Below, piece by piece: positions 1 through 5,751 of a stretch of 6,393 bases of DNA. A program made the translations under genes and the position numbers. The notes beneath the pieces are model-generated. The model made no database searches. It was not told the origin of the DNA and saw only the letters and a list, made by a program, of their open reading frames with translations. This DNA comes from Cyanobacteria bacterium HKST-UBA02 (GTDB lineage Bacteria; Cyanobacteriota; Vampirovibrionia; Obscuribacterales; Obscuribacteraceae), in the NCBI GenBank assembly GCA_020431945.1, contig JAGQHH010000613.1, forward strand, positions 1 to 6,393, written 5' to 3'. The first letter of the stretch is position 1, and every line of letters begins with the position of its first letter.

Positions 1-2
1 AT

Positions 3-350
3 CCTGAGCAAGCGGAGGTTCGGGAGATACCGGCATACATCATTCGTCTTCAAGACGAAGATATCGTCGCATACAGCCGCGTCTGCCCCAAGGGTTGCCG
101 CTATCTGAACTATATTCCTGAGCCCCGCAAATGCAGTCACTGCAATACTCAGCGCGGGCGCGATCTCTGTTGTTGTGGTTTTGCAGTGGACAATCCGGTG
201 CTCAAATGCCCCAAATGCTGGAGTATTTTCGATCTGGCTCGGAAAGGACAGATCCTCTGCGGGCGGGCTCCCAGACCGCCTGTCGAGTTTAAGCTCGACC
301 TCGACGGCGAGTCTATCGTGATAGCCAGTCTTCAAGAAAGGATCTGGTAG
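3..350 (+). CDS. Rieske-like iron-sulfur domain protein, C-terminal part (cysteine-rich, His ligands missing)
   Basis: The frame is open from the left edge to a TAG at 348-350 and gives 115 residues; the start lies outside the window. The layout resembles the Rieske subunits of quinol-cytochrome c reductases: a first box VCPKGCRYLNY (Cys28, Cys32), a second box KCPKCWSIFDL (Cys69, Cys72), then GRAPRPPVEF and a closing DGESIVI strand, matching the family's usual GPAPRPL and final G-x-x-x-V pattern. A canonical Rieske cluster needs C-x-H and C-x-x-H. Here the first box is one residue short and lacks His, and the second has Cys where His belongs. Extra cysteines lie between the boxes: CSHC (44-47) and CCC (56-58), with Cys86 later. 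It may bind a cluster through cysteines only, bind zinc, or be degenerate. The family resemblance is fairly secure; metal content and role are not. Confidence 0.72.
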   Translation, partial: PEQAEVREIPAYIIRLQDEDIVAYSRVCPKGCRYLNYIPEPRKCSHCNTQRGRDLCCCGFAVDNPVLKCPKCWSIFDLARKGQILCGRAPRPPVEFKLDLDGESIVIASLQERIW

Positions 351-373
351 TCAGCCTGAGCCAGAATCGGCAG

Positions 374-483
374 ATGACTCTGGGATCATGTTTTTTGAAA
401 AAAACTTGTCCTGACAGTCATATGGCGACAAGAATATGACTCTGGGATCATGTTTTTCGAAGAAAACTTGTCCTGACAGTCAT
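374..483. repeat. Two direct copies of a 48-bp imperfect palindrome
   Basis: Copies lie at 374-421 and 436-483, separated by 14 bp (62-bp period). They differ at only two positions, both near the centre. Each copy begins ATGACT and ends AGTCAT, and each half follows a pattern close to ATGACTSTSRGGRWCAWG followed by T-rich sequence, with the other half in inverse orientation. The centre of copy one is a perfect G-T6-GA-A6-C palindrome. The pair sits about 25 bp after the Rieske-like stop. It could be a double operator, a REP-like or miniature mobile element, or a 3'-end hairpin for the upstream transcript. The repeat itself is plain in the sequence; its role is not. Confidence 0.85.
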
Positions 484-603
484 TTTTGATGGAAGGCACT
501 CGACTGAATTCGTGTAGCGGGCTTGGTCGGCATTAGACGATGAGGGGGAACCCCAATGAGCTGGTATTCCGGAAAAATACTCTATGGCATAGTAGAAGTT
601 GGT

Positions 604-648
604 AAAAATCGAAGAGGAGGAACCCTTGCGGGTGTCGCTCCTCTTCGA
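604..648 (-). terminator. Strong rho-independent terminator of the HD-protein transcript
   Basis: Read on the minus strand, TCGAAGAGGAG (648-638) pairs perfectly over 11 bp with CTCCTCTTCGA (619-609) and is followed at once by five T residues (608-604). Inside the stem a further ACCC-GCAA-GGGT hairpin can form, with a GNRA-type loop. There is no T-run on the other side, so it acts on minus-strand transcripts only. It lies about 110 nt beyond the TAA at 758-760. Confidence 0.85.
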
Positions 649-677
649 GGCTTCGCGAGGTCGGGACTCACGAAGCC
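649..677 (-). other. Second 3'-UTR hairpin
   Basis: On the minus strand GGCTTCGTGAG (677-667) can pair with CTCGCGAAGCC (659-649) around a 7-nt loop. One pair is G-U in the minus-strand RNA but would be a C-A mismatch in the plus-strand RNA, which fits an element of the leftward transcript. It abuts the terminator directly. Its left arm is the last unit of the 15-bp repeat array and its right arm is an inverted copy of the same core. Confidence 0.55.
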
Positions 678-757
678 TTAATTCACGAAGCCACAGCTTG
701 CGAAGCCACAGTGTGCGAAGCCGGAGCGCGCGAAGCCGTAGCTCGTGAAGCCAGAAA
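669..757. repeat. 15-bp tandem repeat, six units
   Basis: The core RCGAAGCC, or the variant GTGAAGCC, recurs at 670, 685, 700, 715, 730 and 745, an exact 15-bp period with variable 7-bp linkers. The last unit touches the TAA stop (758-760) of the minus-strand gene. Because the period is a multiple of three, all minus-strand frames here are largely open and translate as pentapeptide repeats; in the gene's own frame beyond the stop this is an AS-x-x-x repeat. I see no start or ribosome site supporting a separate coding region. Confidence 0.85.
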
Positions 758-1420
758 TTAGCCTGCCGGGAAGAACTTGGCCAGGGCTTTTTCGCTGCCC
801 TGATAGACGCTTCCGCGGAACTGGGCGACCACGTCGACATAGGCGTCTTCCAGGCTCTTCAGGCAGAGCTGGACTGCGCTTTGGTCGGAATCGTTGCTGG
901 CCCGGGCGTATTTGCACCAGGTCGCTTCGTCCAGGATGATCTTCCTCAGGTCGTTCACGTCGACCTTCAGAGATGTTCCGGCGTGGCTTTCGCGGAAGCC
1001 GGACATGAGGTCCGAACCGCAGAGCCTGTCGGCAGCCTGGAGCATGGAGAGATAGACCGCCCGTTGCCAGCGCAGACCGCTGTCCTGGGCGCCTTTCGGT
1101 AGAAGGCGGTTGTTGTCGTCGAAGGACGCGACGTAGGAGCGGATCCGCTCGATCATCGCATTCTTGTAGACGGCAGCCACCTTGTGCGGGCTCAGCATCA
1201 TCGGGTCGGCGATGACCAGAGCCTCGGCTGCCACACGGCCACAGTCCATGACCTCCTGGTGGTGATGCAGGAGGGTGGTGGAGTCGACATCCACGGCGAG
1301 CACAGCATATTCCTGCAGGGCTACTTTGAGCCTGGTGAGCTCGGCACGCGAAAGACCGGGCTTGCCATCGAGGATGTCCTCGATGAGCCGGGACGAATCG
1401 CGTGCGAGCATCTGCGCCAT
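758..1420 (-). CDS. C-terminal half of an amber-split tandem-HD protein (degenerate HD copy)
   Basis: This 220-residue stretch is in the same frame as the HD gene upstream; only one TAG (1484-1486) and 21 sense codons separate them. The ATG at 1420 has no convincing ribosome binding site in front, so independent translation is doubtful. The content resembles a worn copy of the first half: LHHHQE (52-56), then VIADP where an HD pair would stand (Ala71-Asp72), then AADRLCGSDLMSGFRE (129-144). That last motif parallels VDRIGKLYGPDLASQFE in the first half and carries the late Asp typical of HD domains. The catalytic His of the HD pair is missing. It could be the 3' part of a pseudogene, a separately translated subunit, or the product of stop readthrough. 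It ends with TAA at 758-760, next to the 15-bp repeats. Confidence 0.6.
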   Translation of the reverse strand: MAQMLARDSSRLIEDILDGKPGLSRAELTRLKVALQEYAVLAVDVDSTTLLHHHQEVMDCGRVAAEALVIADPMMLSPHKVAAVYKNAMIERIRSYVASFDDNNRLLPKGAQDSGLRWQRAVYLSMLQAADRLCGSDLMSGFRESHAGTSLKVDVNDLRKIILDEATWCKYARASNDSDQSAVQLCLKSLEDAYVDVVAQFRGSVYQGSEKALAKFFPAG

Positions 1421-1483
1421 CTCGAAAGCTTTCTGGATGCCATGCTTGCTCAGACCGCGAAGACCGGAATCCAGGCGGATCTG

Positions 1484-2398
1484 CTACAGGGCGCCGTGGA
1501 GATGGTCGGGCAATGCCCGGGGCTTTCTGCCCTGGGCGGCGCTCAGGAGCCGGTCCTCGATGATTGCCTCGAACTGTGAGGCGAGGTCCGGACCGTAGAG
1601 CTTGCCGATGCGGTCGACATAGGTTGGCAGGACGACCATCATCTGAACGAAGCGCGAGTCGTTATTGATGCCCAGGGCATCGACGGCGCCGTCCACGAAG
1701 TCGTCTACTCTTCCCTTGTTGCCTTTGAAGTAGCCGAGCATCGGTCGCTTCACCGCTGCATCCTGGAAAACGCACCAGGCGAGGCCGGCGGCGTTGACCG
1801 GGTGGGTGGCGAGATTCTCGTGCTTCAGATCGAGGCTGGGGTGGAGCTTGGGATCGTGGAGCCAGCCCACTATCGCTGCCTGGAGCACTTCCGAATGCCG
1901 GGCGCCGAGATGCACAGCCATGCTGGCGGTGAGGCGCGACACCTGGGCGGAGTGCGGGATGGCATCGATGAATCCCATGTTGAACAGGACAGGCGCGGTT
2001 TTCGCCACGACTCTCCAGTAAATCTCCTGCTCGTCACGGCTCATGTCGAGATTGGCAAAAGTTCCCTTGTGCCAGATGGCGGCTTGCTCGGCGAGCTGCT
2101 CGAGAAAGCCGTCAGTCTCGTTGAGATAGCAATCCGGCTGGCGGAATGCCACCACTTGTAGAGTCGTGTTGATGAGGGAGTAAAAGTTCTCGACCCTGGC
2201 GCGGCCCCTGCTCAGGCTCAGTCGATGAGCGGCTGAGAGTGGCTTGCCCCGGGTGAGAAAGTGGTAAAGGGCCCGCTCGACGCTACGTTCAGCGAAGTAC
2301 TCGGGTCCCAGTCCATCAACGTCCTTCCAACCGAGCAAGGCGTTTCGAATCGCCATGATCTCGTTGCGGGAAGGAGAATAGGTGCCTCTAGAAGACAT
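1484..2398 (-). CDS. HD-superfamily phosphohydrolase-like protein (N-terminal half, ends at in-frame TAG)
   Basis: Two adjacent ATGs (2401 and 2398) follow GGAGGG; the second has the better spacing, so the protein is taken to begin MSSRGTYSP, 304 residues. Residues about 145-265 carry an HD-type metal-binding pattern: IPHSAQ (His149), WLHDPK (His181-Asp182), KHEN (His193), ATHPVN (His199) and YVDRIG (Asp262), numbered from 2398. The family hydrolyses phosphomono- or diesters with bound metals; no substrate can be assigned. Residues 1-140 are mostly helical with no recognised motif, and I see no signal peptide or membrane segment. The frame stops at TAG 1484-1486 after HLHGAL and continues in the same frame through the following 242 codons, so the intact gene was probably about 546 residues. 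It is divergent from the TerD-domain gene. Confidence 0.72.
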   Translation of the reverse strand: MSSRGTYSPSRNEIMAIRNALLGWKDVDGLGPEYFAERSVERALYHFLTRGKPLSAAHRLSLSRGRARVENFYSLINTTLQVVAFRQPDCYLNETDGFLEQLAEQAAIWHKGTFANLDMSRDEQEIYWRVVAKTAPVLFNMGFIDAIPHSAQVSRLTASMAVHLGARHSEVLQAAIVGWLHDPKLHPSLDLKHENLATHPVNAAGLAWCVFQDAAVKRPMLGYFKGNKGRVDDFVDGAVDALGINNDSRFVQMMVVLPTYVDRIGKLYGPDLASQFEAIIEDRLLSAAQGRKPRALPDHLHGAL

Positions 2399-2404
2399 CA
2401 TAGA

Positions 2405-2410
2405 CCCTCC
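2405..2410 (-). promoter_or_regulatory. Ribosome binding site of the HD gene
   Basis: GGAGGG on the minus strand lies 3 nt before the ATG at 2401 and 6 nt before the ATG at 2398. The spacing favours the second ATG as the start. Confidence 0.65.
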
Positions 2411-2437
2411 AGTTTCTTTATTCCTCTCGCGGAGGAA

Positions 2438-2468
2438 GATATAGAGGTAAGTTGAGAGAAAGGATCAA
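2438..2468 (-). promoter_or_regulatory. Possible sigma-70-type promoter for the HD gene
   Basis: On the minus strand TTGATC (2468-2463) is followed after 18-19 nt by CTATAT/TATATC (2444-2438), about 40 nt before the start codon. The spacing is slightly long and the -10 match partial. A small hairpin, TTCCTC-5nt-GAGGAA, lies at 2421-2437 between it and the ribosome site. This is weak evidence. Confidence 0.28.
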
Positions 2469-2504
2469 AAGAAGCGGTAGATTACTTGCTCTTTGATAGA
2501 AAAC

Positions 2505-2553
2505 GTAAAGACAGCCTCACTATCGCTATCTGATGGTTTTAAAGTAAAGACAG
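2505..2553. repeat. Duplicated decamer GTAAAGACAG in the divergent intergenic region
   Basis: GTAAAGACAG occurs at 2505-2514 and 2544-2553, 39 bp apart, and a partial third copy, GTAAAG, lies at 2559-2564. Placement between two divergent genes suits a regulator binding site, but ten bases can also recur by chance. Confidence 0.4.
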
Positions 2554-2594
2554 GGGTAGTAAAGCGGAAAAGACCTTAATGATTTCAGCTAGCG

Positions 2595-2734
2595 TCGCTG
2601 GCGCAGTGTTCAGGGCGTTCGAGTCTGTAATCACAGTGGTGATAGGTCTCCTGGGGCTTTTGCCCGGGAGCCACGAAGGCGCAGGCACAAAGAGATTAAC
2701 CAGAGCTAGAGAGGTTGGCGGACGATGCCAGCGG
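2595..2734 (+). promoter_or_regulatory. Possible structured leader RNA upstream of the TerD-domain gene
   Basis: CGCTGGC (2596-2602) is complementary to GCCAGCG (2727-2733), and flanking G-U pairs could extend this closing helix. Inside it are ATCAC-AGTG-GTGAT (2630-2643) and a longer hairpin (2645-2672) with arms CTCCTGGGGC and GCCCGGGAG around TTTT and one bulge. A closing helix with side hairpins is riboswitch-like in shape, but I match it to no known class. The rest of 2402-2852 holds no gene that I can support; short open frames here lack ribosome sites. Confidence 0.3.
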
Positions 2735-2852
2735 GTAAGTGATCTCAGTCGCGGCTATGAAGGTTCTTCCTTCTATTCCTGTCAAGAAACCTAGAGCCTT
2801 CGCTCTCCGCGACACCTCTTTCTGTCGAGCTATCAGAGGCAGGGATTGCAGA

Positions 2853-4970
2853 ATGCTTACAAAAGCGCCGGTGGCTCTGGCAAACTTGAATCTGGTGCTT
2901 CTCAGGCGCCAGAACCAGGTCATTCTTCCCGAGAGCCTGACTGGCAGAGATTCCACACCCGAGAAGAATCAGGTTTTTCTGGCTTCGCTGCTGAAGAATC
3001 TGGAAAGCTACGGCTTCTGCCTGGATCGAGAGCTTCTCGACCGGGCCTCGCAAATGAGCCTGGAACAGCTCACTGAGCTGAACAAGCTCTTTCTCGATGT
3101 CCTGCCGAAAGTGACCGGAGCTCATCAGAGCTTCCAGCCGATGTATCCGAACTTTCCCATGGACGTCATGAAAAAGAGCAATGTCGAGCTCTATATCAAC
3201 GCCATGCTCCACTATCTGACCAGCGGCAAGTTTATGCCCCTGGACAGGAAGAAGGACCGGGAGTCCCTCATCGAGCATCCCTCCCTCAGGACTGTGCGGA
3301 TGGGCGGCGTCGACGATGCGGAGAAGCTTCTCAGGGCTCTTATGAATTCGCCAGTATCCTTTTCCCAGCAGGATAGCGAGGATCTGAGAGTTCTCGTAGA
3401 AGCTTTCGGAAGCGATACCCTGACGATGATCCCGGATTCTGTAACCAACCGGGAAAACAAAGCCCGGATCCTGGCTGCTCTCCGGAGCCGAGACCTTCTT
3501 TCCGAGGAAGTCTTGAGCCAGCATATCAATACAGTCACCGATGTTTTGCGTCTGGCTGCGGCTATGAGCGGCGGTGATGCGTCCCTTGCTGAGCCGGTCA
3601 AGTTCCAGGCGATCCGCCGGCCCGAGCGTCGCATGCTCCTTTCTGCCATGGAAGCGCAGGCGACCCTTGCCGAAGATATGATCAGGCACAAAGAGCGTTA
3701 CAAGAGGCTCGGCGAGAAGCTCCATCCCGGCGAATACCGCAAGCGTTATCCCCGGGTGTATGAAGCATTCGAGGCGCTTCGCAAAGACCGGGTGGTGGAG
3801 ACATTCGATCGCAAGCTCGAGATGCTTCTCCTCGCAGGCGATATCGATTCCCTGGTGAAGCTTCTCAAAGGGCGCCCGGGCGTTTTCGCTCGCCGTCTCG
3901 ATCAGCTTCTCCGGCTCGCCGGCGATGGGGCGGATCGGGTGGGATTCGCTTTCAAGGACGTGATCGACCGGGTGCCGACCCCTCTTCTGATACAGATCGG
4001 GCACCATTTCGCTCACCGCCGCGAACACCGGCCGTTCCGGGTCTTCCTGCCGAAAGGCAACATGACCAGAGCGCAGGTGGCGGAGAACAAACTTCCGGAA
4101 CTTTCGGAGACTGCCTGTTTGCTTATCGAAGGAGTTTGCCGGGAGGCTCTATTGAAGCGCTTTGCGGAGCTTCCGCCTCTGGGCGCCTGCTTCGTCGATG
4201 AGGGTTTGCGAGACTTCACAGTGCCTTTCGCTCTGCGCTCCGCTTCTAAAGCACTGCGGACAGTGGCGCGAGGCAGCCGCCTCACCCTGCCCGAGTCCGA
4301 TACCCTGCGCTTTTTCCTCTGGTGGAAGAACGGCAGGCAAAGAACCGATCTGGATCTTTCGGCTGCCATGTTCGATGAGGACTTTCGATATATAGACGTG
4401 CTGTCTTACTACAATCTCAAGAATTTCGGCGGGCATCACAGCGGTGATATCGTCGATGCGCCCAATGGAGCTAGCGAATTCATCGATGTCTCGATAGCCA
4501 GGCTGAGGGAGCGCAATGTTCGCTTTATCGTGATGACGGTCCATAGTTTCACGAGACAACCGATGAAAGATCTCCCGGAATGTTTCGCCGGCTGGATGGC
4601 GCGGTCGAAGCCGAACTCCGGCGAGGTTTTCGAGGCCAGGACCGTGGTCGATCGGTTCGACCTGAGCGGCGACACCAGAATCGCCCTGCCTGTGATTTTC
4701 GATATCGAACGGCGTCAGGCGGTGTGGACCGATCTGGCTCTGAAAGGCAATCCGCGCTGGGTCAACAATGTCGACGGCAGTCTGGGCGGTATCAACTATG
4801 CCCTGGCTGCCATGGTGGAGCTGTCCAGACCCAACCTCTATGATCTTTTTGCCCTGCATGCCGAAGCCCGGGGCAGGCTGGTACGTAACCCTGAAGAAGC
4901 CGATGTGGAGTTCACCGTGGAGAAGACTCCCTTCGAGCTCGAGTCGATTACCAGTCAGTACATGACCTGA
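2853..4970 (+). CDS. TerD-domain stress-response family protein with large helical N-terminal region
   Basis: Starting at ATG 2853, preceded by CAGGGA at 7-nt spacing, the product has 705 residues. The frame is open further up to a GTG at 2739 and an ATG at 2757, but those extra 38 residues look non-coding and lack ribosome sites. The C-terminal part (about 470-665) resembles the TerD family of tellurite and chemical stress proteins: GSRLTLPESDTL, then RTDLDLSA (Asp499, Asp501), HHSGD (Asp532) followed by an acidic stretch, and a late W-x-NN-x-DG. Family members bind calcium through such aspartates. Residues 1-465 are mainly helical and charged; the segment around MYPNFPMDVM (from 97) and ELYINAMLHYL looks conserved in character but I cannot name it. 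There is no signal peptide or membrane span, so it is probably cytoplasmic. It stands alone, divergent from the HD gene and convergent with the next gene. The TerD call is fairly firm; its biochemical activity is unknown. Confidence 0.8.
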   Translation: MLTKAPVALANLNLVLLRRQNQVILPESLTGRDSTPEKNQVFLASLLKNLESYGFCLDRELLDRASQMSLEQLTELNKLFLDVLPKVTGAHQSFQPMYPNFPMDVMKKSNVELYINAMLHYLTSGKFMPLDRKKDRESLIEHPSLRTVRMGGVDDAEKLLRALMNSPVSFSQQDSEDLRVLVEAFGSDTLTMIPDSVTNRENKARILAALRSRDLLSEEVLSQHINTVTDVLRLAAAMSGGDASLAEPVKFQAIRRPERRMLLSAMEAQATLAEDMIRHKERYKRLGEKLHPGEYRKRYPRVYEAFEALRKDRVVETFDRKLEMLLLAGDIDSLVKLLKGRPGVFARRLDQLLRLAGDGADRVGFAFKDVIDRVPTPLLIQIGHHFAHRREHRPFRVFLPKGNMTRAQVAENKLPELSETACLLIEGVCREALLKRFAELPPLGACFVDEGLRDFTVPFALRSASKALRTVARGSRLTLPESDTLRFFLWWKNGRQRTDLDLSAAMFDEDFRYIDVLSYYNLKNFGGHHSGDIVDAPNGASEFIDVSIARLRERNVRFIVMTVHSFTRQPMKDLPECFAGWMARSKPNSGEVFEARTVVDRFDLSGDTRIALPVIFDIERRQAVWTDLALKGNPRWVNNVDGSLGGINYALAAMVELSRPNLYDLFALHAEARGRLVRNPEEADVEFTVEKTPFELESITSQYMT

Positions 4971-5000
4971 TAAAAGGGCTTAGATCAAACCTTTTATTTC
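4970..5000 (+). terminator. AT-rich hairpin terminator between convergent genes
   Basis: ATAAAAGG (4970-4977) pairs with CCTTTTAT (4990-4997) around a 12-nt loop and is followed by TTC TT on the plus strand. It begins at the last base of the TerD gene's TGA. The TAA of the minus-strand gene (4994-4996) lies inside its right arm. The stem is weak and the U-tract short. It may serve both directions, but a T-run is seen only for the plus strand. Confidence 0.5.
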
Positions 5001-5329
5001 TTGTCGCAGCGGGCGTCGGTGACCGTCGCCAGGGGCAGCAGAGAAGCTCCGGCCTGGCTCGATCCATAATTCTGTTTGAACACGCTTATGCTCTCCTGAT
5101 TGCCATTGAGCGTGCTGCTGGTGATCAGGCGTGAGCCATCCAGAACCGGCGCCGGAAAGTCATACAGAACGCTGGGCGCAGTCGCTTCATTGGCTGCCTG
5201 GACGACCTCGCGCCATTTGCATGAGCCGACTTCTTCCAGGATCCTCGAGGCGCTCATTCCATCGCCTGCTACGGCTGCTTTAGCCAGGTCCGCGCCTGCT
5301 TGCGCAGTATCGACATTTTCGAAATCCAT
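4994..5329 (-). CDS. Hypothetical protein, 111 residues
   Basis: This frame starts at ATG 5329, with GGCGGGG about 9 nt upstream as a moderate ribosome site, and ends at TAA 4994-4996. The N-terminal third is alanine-rich and acidic and probably helical (GADLAKAAVAGDG), followed by SRILEEVGSCKWREVVQAA. The C-terminal half is rich in Ser, Asn and Gln and could form strands. There are two cysteines (in GSCKW and DARCDKK), no signal peptide and no membrane segment. I do not recognise the family. It is convergent with the TerD-domain gene, its stop lying within their shared hairpin. Codon pattern and placement make it plausible as a real gene, but nothing indicates a function. Confidence 0.55.
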   Translation of the reverse strand: MDFENVDTAQAGADLAKAAVAGDGMSASRILEEVGSCKWREVVQAANEATAPSVLYDFPAPVLDGSRLITSSTLNGNQESISVFKQNYGSSQAGASLLPLATVTDARCDKK

Positions 5330-5751
5330 TTGTGTTTACCCCGCCTTTTACTGATGCGATTGAACCATGACTCCGTTACCTGCTCGTGACTAACCAGAGG
5401 ATCAGATCCGGGTTGTTTTCGCGAATCAGACTGAGCTCGGCCCATCGTAAGAGCCGGTCGAAAGGTCGAAAACAGGCATCAATCGACACTTTCAGCCGAG
5501 AATGGGCTTGCTCGCCGGTATGGTTGCAAGTAGGTTCGAATCAACCCTTCCGATACGAACTTTGCGAGCGACCTGCCCACCAAAACGGACAAAATCAACT
5601 CGAGATGCAATTGCCTGTTTCGCACCACCTGTGGTGCGAAGCGATCGTCTCTGTCTCTAAAGACCCTCTCCGAGCTGGCGCAGGCGCAAAGCACCCGAAG
5701 GAAGATTGTTCCAAACGGATCGAAAGATCCCATTTTCAACTGGTGATCGTC
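5330..5751. other. Intergenic region, probably non-coding, with palindromes
   Basis: No supported gene. A plus-strand frame stays open from a GTG at 5386 into the gene at 5752, but its 122 residues are Arg/Ser/His-rich, with no ribosome site before the GTG, and look like chance. A minus-strand frame (5739-5479) is equally unconvincing. Visible structure is a perfect inverted repeat at 5619-5640 and GGATC-GAAA-GATCC (5717-5730), a GNRA-capped hairpin 21 nt before the next start. A promoter for the rightward genes should lie here, but I see no clear one. Confidence 0.5.
5619..5640. promoter_or_regulatory. Perfect palindrome, possible operator
   Basis: TTCGCACCAC, a CT centre, then GTGGTGCGAA: 10-bp arms with no mismatch. 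Neither side has a T-run, so it is not an evident terminator. It lies 112 bp before the start at 5752, where a regulator of the small-gene string could bind. Confidence 0.4.

Noticed and set aside
374..483. A CRISPR array
   Set aside because: Only two units, the repeats are longer than the 14-bp spacer, and no cas genes are seen.
448..840. Minus-strand frame rich in LRLRE/LWLRK-type repeats
   Set aside because: It is a by-product of the 15-bp tandem repeat and the terminator sequence; no ribosome site, and it overlaps the end of the HD frame.
678..917. Minus-strand frame ending in GFAxx pentapeptide repeats
   Set aside because: Another frame of the same 15-bp repeat, otherwise a shadow of the HD-protein C-terminal part.
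1484..1486. TAG as a pyrrolysine codon
   Set aside because: No pyrrolysine genes or downstream signal can be seen, and another gene in the window ends at TAG; a nonsense change or a base error is simpler.
2736..2741. GTAAGT resembling a eukaryotic splice donor
   Set aside because: The window shows bacterial gene organisation and intact frames; a six-base match is expected by chance.
2579..2794. Plus-strand 71-codon frame with a hydrophobic start
   Set aside because: No good ribosome site; overlaps the hairpins, and the second half has random-looking composition.
2745..4028. Long minus-strand frame (427 codons) opposite the TerD-domain gene
   Set aside because: It is a shadow frame; the plus strand has the recognisable domain and protein-like sequence throughout.
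5524..5550. GGTTCGAATC resembling a tRNA T-arm
   Set aside because: The flanking bases do not pair as a T-stem, and no anticodon or acceptor stem can be found around it.
5386..5751. N-terminal extension of the 123-residue protein from a GTG
   Set aside because: Composition is unlike a protein, there is no ribosome site, and the palindromes lie within it.
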